Source of the DNA: Bacteroidales bacterium UBA3290
Lineage (GTDB): Bacteria > Bacteroidota > Bacteroidia > Bacteroidales > UBA932
Assembly: GCA_002361615.1 (NCBI GenBank)
Contig: DETK01000019.1
Coordinates: forward strand, 64,749 to 128,748
Length of the DNA: 64,000 bases
Direction: 5' to 3'
Positions 14,736 to 23,338 of this stretch are shown piece by piece; the stretch's first letter is position 1, and every line of letters begins with the position of its first letter. Made by a program: the position numbers and the translations under genes. Under the pieces are notes generated by a model. It had not been told where the DNA came from. It was given only the letters and a program-made list of their open reading frames with translations, and did not search any database.

Positions 14736-16124
14736 ATGCAATCCATCTCCTCCGTCATCGAAAGCATCTCCACGGCTGTCTGGGGCTGGCCCATGATCAT
14801 CCTGCTGCTGGGCACACATATCTTTATGACGATCCGCCTGAGATTCCCGCAGCTGAGCGTCGGCAAGGCGATCCGGCTCTCCATCACCAAGGACAAGCAT
14901 TCCCACGGCGACGTGAGCCAGTTCGGCGCACTGGCCACGGCTCTGGCCGCAACCATCGGCACGGGCAACATCGTCGGCGTGGCAACGGCCGTTGCCCTGG
15001 GTGGCCCGGGTGCCGTTCTCTGGTGCTGGATCACCGGTGTCTTCGGCATGGCCACCAAATATTCGGAAGGCCTGCTGGCGGTCAAATACCGTGTCAAGAC
15101 CAAGGACGGAAGGATTCTCGGCGGACCGATGTTCGCCCTGGAAAGAGGTCTCCACGCCAAATGGCTGGCCATCCTGTTCGCCGTCGTCACGGCCATCGCC
15201 GCCTTCGGCATCGGCAACACGGTGCAGGCCAATTCCATCTCGCTGCTCCTCAGTGAGACCTACGGCATCTCGCAGTACCTGATCGGCGTCATCCTCGCCG
15301 TCCTGGTGTTGCTGGTCATCGTCTTCGGTGTGAAAGGCATCGCAAAAGTCTGTTCGACGCTAGTCCCGTTCATGGCCGCCTTCTATGTGCTGGGATGCCT
15401 GGTGATCCTGGGCATGAACTGGCCGTACCTGGGCGAGAGCATCCGGCTCATCTGCCGCTCGGCCTTCACAGCCCGCGCGGCCGGTGGCGGTTTTGTCGGC
15501 TCGACCGTCCTGATCGCCTGCCGCTTCGGTATCGCCCGCGGTCTGTTCTCCAACGAGTCTGGTCTCGGTTCCGCCCCGATCGTGGCGGCCGCGGCCCAGA
15601 CCCGCAATCCTGTCCGTCAGGCGCTGGTATCCTCCACCGGAACATTCTGGGATACCGTGGTGGTATGTGCCATTACCGGACTGGTGCTGGTCAGCAGCAT
15701 CGTGGCGCATCCCGATATCGACTGTACGCAGGGCGCAGCCCTGACCAAGGCGGCCTTCGACAAGCTTCCGCTCATCGGCCCGATCATCCTGTCGGTCGGC
15801 ATCGTCACTTTCGCCTTCTCGACGATTCTAGGCTGGTCGTATTATGGCGAACGCGCCGTCGAATACCTGGCCGGACACAATCCGAAGACAGCCCGGATCA
15901 TTACCGGCATCTACCGCACCCTCTTCGTGGCCGCCGTCTTCTTCGGCTCGGTGATGAGCCTCTCGGTGGTCTGGAACCTGGCCGATATCGCCAACGCGAT
16001 GATGGCGATTCCGAACCTGATCGCCATCCTGCTGCTCAGCGGGGTGATCGTACGGGAAACCCGGAAATATCTGTGGGAAAACCGGCTCGACGAGGAAAGC
16101 GACGAGACGCCGCCTACTTTATGA
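14736..16124 (+). CDS. Sodium:alanine symporter family protein (AGCS)
   Basis: A 462-residue transporter of the alanine/glycine:cation symporter family. There are about 10-11 hydrophobic helices. The AGCS hallmarks are visible: ALAATIGTGNIVGVATA (about 67-83), GGPGAVLWCWITGVFGMATKYSEG, GGPM, and the family signature GIARGLFSNESGLGSAPI (about 264-281). It imports alanine or glycine with Na+ across the inner membrane. It ends 11 bp inside the convergent DivIC gene. Confidence 0.95.
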   Translation: MQSISSVIESISTAVWGWPMIILLLGTHIFMTIRLRFPQLSVGKAIRLSITKDKHSHGDVSQFGALATALAATIGTGNIVGVATAVALGGPGAVLWCWITGVFGMATKYSEGLLAVKYRVKTKDGRILGGPMFALERGLHAKWLAILFAVVTAIAAFGIGNTVQANSISLLLSETYGISQYLIGVILAVLVLLVIVFGVKGIAKVCSTLVPFMAAFYVLGCLVILGMNWPYLGESIRLICRSAFTARAAGGGFVGSTVLIACRFGIARGLFSNESGLGSAPIVAAAAQTRNPVRQALVSSTGTFWDTVVVCAITGLVLVSSIVAHPDIDCTQGAALTKAAFDKLPLIGPIILSVGIVTFAFSTILGWSYYGERAVEYLAGHNPKTARIITGIYRTLFVAAVFFGSVMSLSVVWNLADIANAMMAIPNLIAILLLSGVIVRETRKYLWENRLDEESDETPPTL

Positions 16125-16440
16125 CGTACACGTCTTCTCCGTCCTTGTGATAGAAATACTCTTCGCGGGCGAACTTTTCCAGGGAGTCGCGCTCTGACTG
16201 GAGCTGTTCGAGTTTGCGGTCCATCTTCGTGATTTCCCGTTCATAGAATTCCATCTGCTGCCGCTGGTTGCGGAGCGTGATCCGGGAACGGATCATCTGC
16301 CCCACGTTGTTGGTGTCGAGGAAGCAGATGTAGACCAGGAAAATGAAGCCGACGATGAAGTACTTGTTGAGCAGTACCTTACCGACGGGATGCTGTTTCC
16401 ACTGGCTGATTTTTTCCTTGACCGGGGTAAAGAAGGACAT
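16114..16440 (-). CDS. Septum formation initiator, DivIC/FtsB family
   Basis: A 108-residue single-pass membrane protein. A short cytoplasmic lead is followed by a hydrophobic helix (KYFIVGFIFLVYICFL, about 26-41), then a coiled coil (about 50-90, IRSRITLRNQRQQMEFYEREITKMDRKLEQLQSERDSLEK in pattern) and the family end FAREEYFYHKDGEDVYVIK. This topology is that of FtsB/DivIC, which joins FtsL and FtsQ/DivIB in the divisome. It is divergent from the CPBP protease gene and overlaps the symporter 3' end by 11 bp. Confidence 0.88.
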   Translation of the reverse strand: MSFFTPVKEKISQWKQHPVGKVLLNKYFIVGFIFLVYICFLDTNNVGQMIRSRITLRNQRQQMEFYEREITKMDRKLEQLQSERDSLEKFAREEYFYHKDGEDVYVIK

Positions 16441-16457
16441 GGCTTCGGATGTTTTCA

Positions 16458-16478
16458 CAAAAATAATGATTATTTTTG
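16458..16478. promoter_or_regulatory. Divergent promoters, divIC and CPBP protease
   Basis: Minus-strand TATTTTTG (16458-16465) faces divIC, and plus-strand TATTTTTG (16471-16478) ends 4 bp before the CPBP ATG. The second again implies a leaderless message. Confidence 0.5.
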
Positions 16479-16482
16479 ACGA

Positions 16483-17319
16483 ATGATTCAAGAATTGAAA
16501 TATTACAAGCCCACGCTCGGCCAATCCTGGTGGCTGGTCCTGCTGATCCTTGTCGGCAGCCTCGTGGGAGGCGGGATTGCTCTTTTCTGGAGCAGCGTTC
16601 CCCAGTCGCTGTCCTATTTCATCATGATGATGGTACCCCTGCTCTGGTGTGTCATGAAAGGCCGTCTGGCTGAGCAGGCCGGGGTCCGTCCGCTGGCCAT
16701 CCACGCGCCGCATTATGGAAAACTGCCCGCCTGGGTGTTCTTCGTGCTCGCCGGCATCGCCTTGATTGCCGTTTCTTTCCTGGTCGAACCCCTGGCCAAC
16801 CTCATCCCGATGCCCGACAGCATCAAGGCCATCTTTGAAAAGGCCTTCGTGGAATCCACGCTGTGGGACATGGTCGTCTCGACCTGCATCCTGGCGCCGC
16901 TGCTCGAAGAACTGCTCTGCCGCGGCATCATGCTGCGCGGGATGCTCCCGCGAATGAAGCCCGGCAAGGCCATCTTTTGGTCCGCCCTGCTCTTCGCCGT
17001 GATGCACATGAATCCCTGGCAGGCAATTCCGGCCTTCCTGATCGGCCTGCTGATGGGCTGGATCTACTGGCGGACCCACAGCCTGTGGGCCACCATCTTC
17101 CTGCACTGCCTCAACAATTCCCTGTCGACGGTCCTTTCCCGCGTGATGCCCGACGTTTCGATCGAAGCCAGCTGGAAAGACATCCTTCCTTCGAATATCT
17201 ACTGGCTCTGCTATGCCGGCGCTGCCGTGCTGCTGGCAGTCATCCTCTATATCCTGCATGAAAAAACTCTATCCCCTCAAATTTCGTCCCCAGTGGATGC
17301 CGAAGGCCTGGGGCGGTGA
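16483..17319 (+). CDS. CPBP family intramembrane metalloprotease
   Basis: A 278-residue multi-pass membrane protein of the CPBP (CAAX protease/bacteriocin-processing) family. Motif 1 is LLEELLCRGIMLRGML (about 141-156, with EExxxR-type E-E and R), motif 2 is FAVMHMNPWQAIPAFLIGLLMGWIYWRT (H in AVMH), and motif 3 is LHCLNN near 206-211. Such proteases act inside the membrane, and their substrates are rarely known. The last 20 residues overlap manA by 62 bp, so the annotated tail beyond the last membrane helix may be poorly conserved. Confidence 0.88.
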   Translation: MIQELKYYKPTLGQSWWLVLLILVGSLVGGGIALFWSSVPQSLSYFIMMMVPLLWCVMKGRLAEQAGVRPLAIHAPHYGKLPAWVFFVLAGIALIAVSFLVEPLANLIPMPDSIKAIFEKAFVESTLWDMVVSTCILAPLLEELLCRGIMLRGMLPRMKPGKAIFWSALLFAVMHMNPWQAIPAFLIGLLMGWIYWRTHSLWATIFLHCLNNSLSTVLSRVMPDVSIEASWKDILPSNIYWLCYAGAAVLLAVILYILHEKTLSPQISSPVDAEGLGR

Positions 17320-18259
17320 ATACTGGGACCTCTGCGGCTTCGAAGATGCCGCTTCCGTGGTCTCGGAAGGCTATCTGGCTGAAAACGACCTTCCCGATAT
17401 CCTGGAAACCTACCTGGGCGACCTGGTGGGCGACGAGATTTTCGAATGGCACAATCTCTATTTCCCCCTGCTGATCAAACGCCTGGTCGTGAAAGACCGC
17501 CTGTCGGTACAGGTCCATCCTGACGATGCGGTCGCTGCCGAGCGGTTCGGGGAGTACGGCAAGACCGAATTCTGGTACGTCCTGGAAGCGGAGCCGGACG
17601 CCCGCATCTGGATGGGCTTCAAGGAAGACACCGACGCAGGTGCCCTTTACAAGGCCTGCCAGGAAGGAACCGCCGAGCAGCTGCTCAACGCCTATGCTCC
17701 CAAACCGGGCGACTGCTTCTTCATCCCGACAGGCACCGTCCATGCGGCGGGCGGCGGGCTGAAGATCGCCGAGATCCAGGAAGCCTCCGATATGACCTTC
17801 CGCCTCTACGACTGGGGCCGGGAATTCAACCCCGCCACCCGCCGCCAGATGCATCTCGACGAAGCGCTCGACAGCATCAACTACCGCAAATACGACGAAG
17901 CCGCCTGCAGCTGCCATCTGGAAACCGATCCCAAAGTGGCTGCCGGAACGGACGACCGGGTCCGCGTCCTGGTCGAAGATCCTCACTTCATCCTCACCAG
18001 CCTGTCACTTACCGCGCCCGCCAAGGTTCCGATGGAAGATTTCAAGAGTTGTGTCGTGCTGCAGTGCCTGTCTGGATCGATGAATGTGGAAACCGACGGC
18101 GCAACCTTCCCGCTCGCAGCCGGCGAGACGATGCTCCTCCCCGCTTCGCTTGAAGACGTGATGCTTATCCCCGACGCCTGCGGCGTCCACCTCCTGCAGG
18201 CCCATCTCCCTCAACCTCCCAAGGACGACGTTTACGACGGCCCCGAACCGGAAGCGTAG
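17258..18259 (+). CDS. manA: Mannose-6-phosphate isomerase, class I
   Basis: A 333-residue cupin-type phosphomannose isomerase that interconverts fructose-6-P and mannose-6-P, supplying GDP-sugars for surface glycans. Seen: YPLKFRPQWMPKAWGG at the start, the zinc-site motif DRLSVQVHPDD (His about 89), KTEFWYVLEAEP (Glu), and GTVHAAGGGLKIAEIQE (His and Glu), then the second cupin half. The start ATG lies inside the CPBP gene. The TAG stop (18257-18259) lies inside the left end of an inverted-repeat element, so the last two or three residues may be supplied by that element. Confidence 0.93.
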   Translation: MKKLYPLKFRPQWMPKAWGGEYWDLCGFEDAASVVSEGYLAENDLPDILETYLGDLVGDEIFEWHNLYFPLLIKRLVVKDRLSVQVHPDDAVAAERFGEYGKTEFWYVLEAEPDARIWMGFKEDTDAGALYKACQEGTAEQLLNAYAPKPGDCFFIPTGTVHAAGGGLKIAEIQEASDMTFRLYDWGREFNPATRRQMHLDEALDSINYRKYDEAACSCHLETDPKVAAGTDDRVRVLVEDPHFILTSLSLTAPAKVPMEDFKSCVVLQCLSGSMNVETDGATFPLAAGETMLLPASLEDVMLIPDACGVHLLQAHLPQPPKDDVYDGPEPEA

Positions 18260-18467
18260 CCGGAAGGGTTTTAGATGAAAAACCCATGGCCGCCCGCGCC
18301 TTCAGGCGCTAGTGGAGGCCGCAAGGGCCGGCAATTTGGAATAGGAGGCCGTAACGGAGGGGTTTGGGGCAGCGCCCCAGTAACTCAGATATGGGAGGGG
18401 CCCAAGCTTGCTTGGGAGGGATGGAGCGAAGCGGAAGGTTTTTCAGCTAAAACCCTTCCAGCTACGC
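18254..18467. repeat. 214-bp element with 31-bp imperfect terminal inverted repeats (MITE-like)
   Basis: The left end (18254-18284, beginning GCGTAGCCGGAAGGG) and right end (18437-18467, ending CCCTTCCAGCTACGC) are inverted copies with 2 mismatches in 31. Inside are several hairpins: GGGGC-AGC-GCCCC type (about 18366-18381), CCCAAGC-TT-GCTTGGG type (about 18400-18417) and a GCGCCTTCAGGCGC palindrome (about 18297-18310). No convincing protein is present; a 65-codon open frame across it is low-complexity. It could be a miniature mobile element, a REP-like unit or a structured terminator region of manA and the convergent OmpA gene. Confidence 0.65.
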
Positions 18468-18481
18468 TGTAGGCAAGACAA

Positions 18482-19813
18482 TTATTGCTTCACGAATTCG
18501 ACGCGACGGTTCTTGGCGCGGCCTTCGTCGGTGGCGTTGTCGGCGATGGGTTCGTGGGCGCCTTTGCCGACGGCAGTCAGACGCGAAGCGTCGATGCCGT
18601 TGGCCACGAGGGCGGCCACGATGGCCTCGGCGCGCTTCTGGGAGAGCGGATCGTTGACAGCGTCGGAGCCCGTGTTGTCACAGTGACCCTGGACTTCGAA
18701 GTGGATCGACGGATCGTCCTTCATGATTTTCGTAATACGGTTGATCTCGCCGGTCGATTCGGGTTTGATCGTAGCCTTGCCGGTATCGAAGGTGATCGCG
18801 TAAGTCACGATCTTGCCGTCGGAAGCCAGACGGTCGTACAACGGCACGGCACCCTTGGCGATGCGGACGTTCTTGATGAAATGCGTGCGGGGAGCATCGC
18901 TGTTGCATTCGATGGTCAGCCATTTGGGGGCATTCATGTTGGGAATGTTGATGACCCGCTGCTCGTCGACATAGACTTTCAGCGCCCGTTTGTTGAAAGA
19001 CACGGCGATGTGATGCCATTTTTCAAATTCGATGTTGCGCAGGTCATATTCACCCGACCGCCAGTCTTCACCGACTTTCCACCAATAACGAACGACTTTG
19101 TCATCCGTCATCTGGTTCCTGTCGACATCGGTCTGCGATTCCAGCCTGAACTCGAAAACGTTTTCCCTCCAGTTCTGACTGATATCATCGGTACCCTCCA
19201 GCCTGAACTTTGCCTCGGACCACCCGTGAAGGTCCGCACCGTTCTCCTCTTCCCAGATTTTCTCGTGGATGAAGTAGGCGTCGAACTCGAAGGTGAACTG
19301 CTCCGTGAGATAGGGCTTGTTCTCATTGAACAGCGGGGTGATGATGGCATCCTGATAATTGAGGCACTTCTCGCCGTTGATCTCGACAATCTCCGCATTT
19401 CCCTTGAAGATATCCCACCGGGACGGGAACTCACCGAGCTGCTCGTTTTCCATCGTATCTTCAAAGATGATCTCATCGCCGGCGACGAAATCGTAGTTGT
19501 TCCATTTCATCTGGGCGCCTTTCTTCACCTCCTTCTGCGGAGCGGCAGCTTCTTCCGGCACAGCCATCTCATCCGGAACGACATCCCGGGCCTGCTGCTG
19601 ATTCTGTTGTTGATTCTGCTGCTGGTTGTTTTTCTTGTCTTTTCCCAATTTCCCGTTGAGCAGGTCGTTGACGCCCTTCTCAACTTTGTTGCCGATGTTC
19701 TGTTCGGCAGCGTTTTTCGCCCGGTTCTTGAGCCGGTTGAGCACATCACTCTGGGCATAGGCACCGCTGCAGACCAGCAGCAGCGCGGTTAACAGCAATA
19801 CGAGCTTTTTCAT
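18482..19813 (-). CDS. OmpA-domain envelope protein with laminin-G-like middle domain
   Basis: A 443-residue exported protein. Signal peptide MKKLVLLLTALLLVCSGAYAQ (type I, after Ala-Gln); a low-complexity Asn/Gln linker (about 63-76); a beta-rich concanavalin/laminin-G-like region (about 100-325) ending WHHIAVSFNKRALKVYVDEQRV; and a C-terminal OmpA peptidoglycan-binding domain (about 335-443) with FEVQGHCDNTG, LSQKRAEAIV and RAKNRRVEF. It likely anchors the outer membrane to peptidoglycan. The gene is convergent with manA across the inverted-repeat element. Confidence 0.88.
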   Translation of the reverse strand: MKKLVLLLTALLLVCSGAYAQSDVLNRLKNRAKNAAEQNIGNKVEKGVNDLLNGKLGKDKKNNQQQNQQQNQQQARDVVPDEMAVPEEAAAPQKEVKKGAQMKWNNYDFVAGDEIIFEDTMENEQLGEFPSRWDIFKGNAEIVEINGEKCLNYQDAIITPLFNENKPYLTEQFTFEFDAYFIHEKIWEEENGADLHGWSEAKFRLEGTDDISQNWRENVFEFRLESQTDVDRNQMTDDKVVRYWWKVGEDWRSGEYDLRNIEFEKWHHIAVSFNKRALKVYVDEQRVINIPNMNAPKWLTIECNSDAPRTHFIKNVRIAKGAVPLYDRLASDGKIVTYAITFDTGKATIKPESTGEINRITKIMKDDPSIHFEVQGHCDNTGSDAVNDPLSQKRAEAIVAALVANGIDASRLTAVGKGAHEPIADNATDEGRAKNRRVEFVKQ

Positions 19814-19892
19814 ATCGGTAAAACTTTGATTTTCGTGGGGTTGCATTCCTACGCAAAGCTAATAATAAATATTGAAAATGCAAAAGACAAGA

Positions 19893-19937
19893 TTCCCGGT
19901 CAAGCCGGGAAGGACGGGAGAGTCAAGCCGGGAAGGA
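19893..19937. repeat. REP-like palindrome and partial second copy at cca 3' end
   Basis: TTCCCGG (19893-19899) and CCGGGAA (19905-19911) form a hairpin. GTCAAGCCGGGAAGGA occurs twice (19899-19914 and 19922-19937), and the second copy encodes the last residues and stop codon of cca. A related palindrome lies upstream of cca at 21352-21370. Confidence 0.6.
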
Positions 19938-21332
19938 GACCAGACCGAGTTCGGCGGCCTTTTGTTCCATCAGGGCGTAGGCGGCGTCGAATTCGTTGGG
20001 GATGATGCCGTCGAGGATGGCTTCCTTGACGGCCTCCTTGATGACACCGACCTGGCGGCAGGGCGGGAGATGGTATTTCTCCATGATGAGCTCGCCCGTG
20101 ATGGGATTCTTGAAGTTGCGGACGGCGTCCTTGGCCTCGACCTCGACGAGTTTCTCCTTCACGTGGTCGTACTGCTTCTTGAAGCGCTCCACCTTCTGCT
20201 CGTTGGCCGAGGTGATGTCGGCCTTGCAGAGGATCATCAGGTCATCGATGTCGTCGCCGGCGTCGAACAGCAGGCGGCGGACCGCCGAATCGGTAACCTC
20301 GTCGGTGACCAGCGCCACGGGACGCATGTGGAGCGAGACCATCTTCTGGACATACTTCATGTCGTCGGTCTGGGACATCTTGAGTTTGTTGAAGATGCCC
20401 TTGACCATTTTCGATCCCACGTACTCGTGGCCGTGGAAAGTCCAGCCCGTACCGGGCTCCCAGTGTTTGGTGGGTGCCTTGCCGATATCGTGCAGCAGCG
20501 CGGCCCAGCGGAGCCAGAGATTGTCGCTGGCGGCGGCCACGTTGTCGAGCACCTGGAGGGAGTGCCGGAAATTGTCCTTGTGGCCGCGGCCTTCCACCGT
20601 CTCCACGCCCTTGAGATTGGCAAGCGCCGGCAGGATGGCAGGCAGCAGCTCACATTCGTCGAGCAGCAGGAAGCCCGTCGAGGGCTTCGGCGTGCGCATG
20701 ATCTTGTTCAGCTCGTCGGCGACCCGTTCCCAAGAAAGAATCTCCAGCCGGTCTTTGTTGCGCCGGATGGAGGCGATGGATTCCGGTACGATGGTGAAGC
20801 CCAGCTGCGTGGCGAAACGGATGGCCCGCAGCATGCGGAGCGGGTCGTCACTGTAGGTTGTGTCCGGATCGAGCGGCGTGCGGATCAGGCCTTCGTTGAG
20901 ATCGCGGATGCCGCCGAAGGGATCGACCAGGGCGCCGTAGTCGGCTTCCTGCAGGCTGAAAGCCATGGCATTGATCGTGAAATCGCGGCGCTGCTGGTCT
21001 TCCTCCAGCGTACCGTCTTCCACGATGGGCTTGCGGGAATTGGCGCGGTAAGATTCGCGGCGGGCGCCGACGAACTCGACTTCCATATCCTTCCAACGGA
21101 GCATCGCCGTGCCGAAATTCCGGAACACGGACACTTTGGTACGCAGCTTTTCGGCCACGGCCTCCGCCAGCGCGATGCCGCTGCCCTCGACCACGATGTC
21201 GATGTCGTTGTTGGGGCGCTGCAGGAAGAAATCGCGCACGTAGCCACCGATGACGAAGGCACGTACGCCCTGTTCGCGCGCAATCTGCGACACGACATCG
21301 AAAACTTTTCCTTTCAGCGCCTGAGCAAACAT
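19923..21332 (-). CDS. cca: tRNA nucleotidyltransferase (CCA-adding) / poly(A) polymerase family with HD domain
   Basis: A 469-residue class II nucleotidyltransferase. Head domain: RAFVIGGYVRDFFLQRPNNDIDIVVEG with the GG and DxD metal site (about 24-47), RRDFTINAMA, DPFGG, and the neck motif (D)PLRMLRAIRFATQLGF. HD phosphohydrolase domain: RWAALLHDIGK (about 270-280) with HGHEYVGSKM. It adds or repairs the 3' CCA of tRNA; the HD part has phosphatase/phosphodiesterase activity in relatives. The start is the ATG at MFAQALKGK; a -7 box ends 4 bp ahead of it. Divergent from holA. Confidence 0.92.
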   Translation of the reverse strand: MFAQALKGKVFDVVSQIAREQGVRAFVIGGYVRDFFLQRPNNDIDIVVEGSGIALAEAVAEKLRTKVSVFRNFGTAMLRWKDMEVEFVGARRESYRANSRKPIVEDGTLEEDQQRRDFTINAMAFSLQEADYGALVDPFGGIRDLNEGLIRTPLDPDTTYSDDPLRMLRAIRFATQLGFTIVPESIASIRRNKDRLEILSWERVADELNKIMRTPKPSTGFLLLDECELLPAILPALANLKGVETVEGRGHKDNFRHSLQVLDNVAAASDNLWLRWAALLHDIGKAPTKHWEPGTGWTFHGHEYVGSKMVKGIFNKLKMSQTDDMKYVQKMVSLHMRPVALVTDEVTDSAVRRLLFDAGDDIDDLMILCKADITSANEQKVERFKKQYDHVKEKLVEVEAKDAVRNFKNPITGELIMEKYHLPPCRQVGVIKEAVKEAILDGIIPNEFDAAYALMEQKAAELGLVSFPA

Positions 21333-21336
21333 AGTG

Positions 21337-21394
21337 CAAATATACAAAAGATTCCCGGTCACGCCGGGAATGACGTTTTTTATTCGTACATTTG
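21337..21394. promoter_or_regulatory. Divergent cca/holA promoter region with central palindrome
   Basis: Minus-strand TATATTTG (21337-21344) for cca and plus-strand TACATTTG (21387-21394) for holA flank a REP-like palindrome TTCCCGG-TCACG-CCGGGAA (21352-21370). The cca box lies 4 bp and the holA box 7 bp from the respective start codons, so both leaders are almost absent. Confidence 0.55.
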
Positions 21395-21401
21395 TGGAGT
21401 T

Positions 21402-22460
21402 ATGGCAAAGGCGACGACAGACACGGTTCAGGAGTACAAGGCGCTGCGGGAAGAAATCCTCCGGGGCGACATCCAGCCTTTCTACCTGCTCTTCGGTAAG
21501 GAGCACTATTACATCGACGAACTGTGCAAGCTGCTTATGGAGCAGGTCGTCCCGCCCGAGGAGCGCGACTTCGGCCAGCTGGTGTACTTCGGCGCCGACG
21601 TGACGGCGAACCAGGTCGTGAGCGCCGCCCGGCAATACCCCATGATGATCGCGCGCCAGATCGTGGTGGTCAAGGAGGCACAGATGATGAAGAAGGTGGA
21701 GGACATCGGCGTCTATTTCGAAGGCATCCAGCCCACCACCGTCCTGGTAATCTGCTACAAGACCAACAACGACCCTACCAAGAGCGGCAAGAACATCGAC
21801 AAGCGCTCCACGTTCTACAAGCAGGCCAAAAAGGCGGGGGTCGTATTCGAATCGAATCCCATCCCCGACTACCGCATCGCCCGCTGGATCGACGCCTACG
21901 TGGCGGAACAGGGTATGCGCATCGACCCCGACGCAGCCGCCCTGCTTGCCGAATCGGCCGGCACCGATCTCCAGAAGCTCGCCCTGACGGTCGACAAGCT
22001 CCGCAAACTGCTGCCGGAAGACCGCAACCGCATCGGCATCGCCGACATCGAAGAGAACGTGGGTATGAGCCGCGACTATTCTGCCTTCGAGCTGACCAAG
22101 GCCCTCTCGCTGAAAGATGCACCCAAAGCCTTCCGCATCGTGCAGTTCTTTGCCGATTCACCCAAGCGCTTCCCCATCCAGATGACGATGGCCGCCTTGT
22201 CCAGCCACTTCATCCGGCTGCTGCGCTACCATGCCCTGCTCCAGAGCGGTCTTTCGCGCAATGAGATCCTCGCACAGCTGGGCATCAACCCTTATTTCGG
22301 CAGCGAATACGACGCGGCCGTCCGCAATTATCCGGTCAAAAAGGCCATGAAGGTCATCTCCCTGCTCAAGGATTACGACCAGCGTTCGAAATCGAACACG
22401 CGCGGCGAGGCCAGCGATGGCGACCTGCTCAAGGAATTGACAGCCAAGATTCTAGCTTAA
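21402..22460 (+). CDS. holA: DNA polymerase III subunit delta
   Basis: A 352-residue clamp-loader delta subunit. The family start QPFYLLFGKEHYYIDEL (about 24-41) and the AAA+-like fold without a working Walker A are typical. GIADIEENVG and the domain III helix bundle PIQMTMAALSSHFIRLLRYHALL (about 254-276) are seen. Delta opens the beta clamp during loading onto DNA. The frame is open far upstream, but that stretch is antisense to cca; the ATG at MAKATTDTVQEY follows the promoter. Confidence 0.92.
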   Translation: MAKATTDTVQEYKALREEILRGDIQPFYLLFGKEHYYIDELCKLLMEQVVPPEERDFGQLVYFGADVTANQVVSAARQYPMMIARQIVVVKEAQMMKKVEDIGVYFEGIQPTTVLVICYKTNNDPTKSGKNIDKRSTFYKQAKKAGVVFESNPIPDYRIARWIDAYVAEQGMRIDPDAAALLAESAGTDLQKLALTVDKLRKLLPEDRNRIGIADIEENVGMSRDYSAFELTKALSLKDAPKAFRIVQFFADSPKRFPIQMTMAALSSHFIRLLRYHALLQSGLSRNEILAQLGINPYFGSEYDAAVRNYPVKKAMKVISLLKDYDQRSKSNTRGEASDGDLLKELTAKILA

Positions 22461-22859
22461 ATCTTCCGGAATATCGGAAAGATACTCGTAACCGCTCCCG
22501 TCGGGGAGACGGCGCAGCAGGTGCACGTTCGTCCCGTTGGTTACCAGCACATATTTGACGGTCAGGACGCGGGTGTAGCGCACCACCTGCTCCACAACCT
22601 TCGCGTCGAGCGTCACGCCGGGCGCCTTGCATTCCACCAGCAGATGCGGCTGCAGCTGACGGTCGAAGACCAGAATGTCGGCCCGGTAGGTGCGCCGGTT
22701 GTAACGGAAAGCATATTCGCTGGCCATCCGTCCGGCCGGGAAGCCCTTTGCCCCGCACAACCACTGGATGACAGCCTGACGGACCTCCTCTTCCGGAGTC
22801 CGCGCCACATACTTGCGCCGCAAGGGATCGTAGATTTCGTTTTCGGAGGCCACGGTCAA
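22452..22859 (-). CDS. HsdR N-terminal-domain (PD-(D/E)xK-like) protein
   Basis: A 135-residue protein matching the stand-alone type I restriction R-subunit N-terminal domain group found near holA in Bacteroidetes. Seen: IYDPLRRKYVARTPEEEVRQAVIQWL at the start, and the nuclease-like core RADILVFDRQLQPHLLVECKAP (D at about 66, ExK at 82-84). This gives the D...ExK pattern of a restriction-endonuclease-like fold. No methylase or specificity subunit is near, so its role is unknown (DNA repair or processing is possible). It overlaps holA by 9 bp tail to tail and the upstream lipoprotein by 4 bp. Confidence 0.82.
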   Translation of the reverse strand: MTVASENEIYDPLRRKYVARTPEEEVRQAVIQWLCGAKGFPAGRMASEYAFRYNRRTYRADILVFDRQLQPHLLVECKAPGVTLDAKVVEQVVRYTRVLTVKYVLVTNGTNVHLLRRLPDGSGYEYLSDIPEDLS

Positions 22860-23338
22860 GGAAGACGCTGAACGATCATTCCGACCTTCTGGAATTCGTT
22901 CCAGAGCCAGAGATATTCATCCGAAGCCTTGACGACGACCAGCTTGACGATCAACGTGGTCGATTCGCCGGCGGCCAGCCGGTAATGGATTTCGCACTCC
23001 ACTTCGTCATCGACCGTCATCGGGATATCCTCCGTGTAGCGGACATGGAGATAGAGGGTCTGGTCGTCGCTCTGGATGCGATAGGTCCTGCGCTGAAGGC
23101 TGACTGCGCGCTGGAAGGTTGCCAGATCGAACGGAAGGACGCACGAGCCCTTGAGATACAGTCCTTCCACATAGGCGGATTCCAGTTGCTTGCGCTCCGC
23201 AGATTTGGTGTCGACCGGGATGGGCGGCTCAGGCTCCGGCGGCGTGGGCTGGGGACACGAGAGGGCCATCGTGGTGGCCACCACGAAAAGGGCGAGCGCA
23301 AAGCGCCACATGAAACCGGCTTTTTGGCTAATTCCCAT
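22856..23338 (-). CDS. Hypothetical lipoprotein
   Basis: A 160-residue protein with a lipoprotein signal (hydrophobic core then MALSC, lipid cysteine about 28), a proline-rich spacer (PQPTPPEPEPPIP) and a beta-rich soluble domain. No family is recognised. The start ATG overlaps the upstream M6 protease stop by 11 bp and has GGAGG seven bases ahead; a second Met at 23311 would give a shorter signal. It is probably cotranscribed with the M6 protease and the HsdR-N-like gene. Confidence 0.65.
   Translation of the reverse strand: MGISQKAGFMWRFALALFVVATTMALSCPQPTPPEPEPPIPVDTKSAERKQLESAYVEGLYLKGSCVLPFDLATFQRAVSLQRRTYRIQSDDQTLYLHVRYTEDIPMTVDDEVECEIHYRLAAGESTTLIVKLVVVKASDEYLWLWNEFQKVGMIVQRLP

Noticed and set aside
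18275..18472. 65-codon open frame inside the inverted-repeat element
   Set aside because: It is low-complexity, ends in the right inverted repeat and has no recognisable domain.
19872..22460. A very long plus-strand open frame running through the cca region into holA
   Set aside because: Its first 510 codons are antisense to cca, which has clear motifs on the other strand; only the part from 21402 is the real holA.
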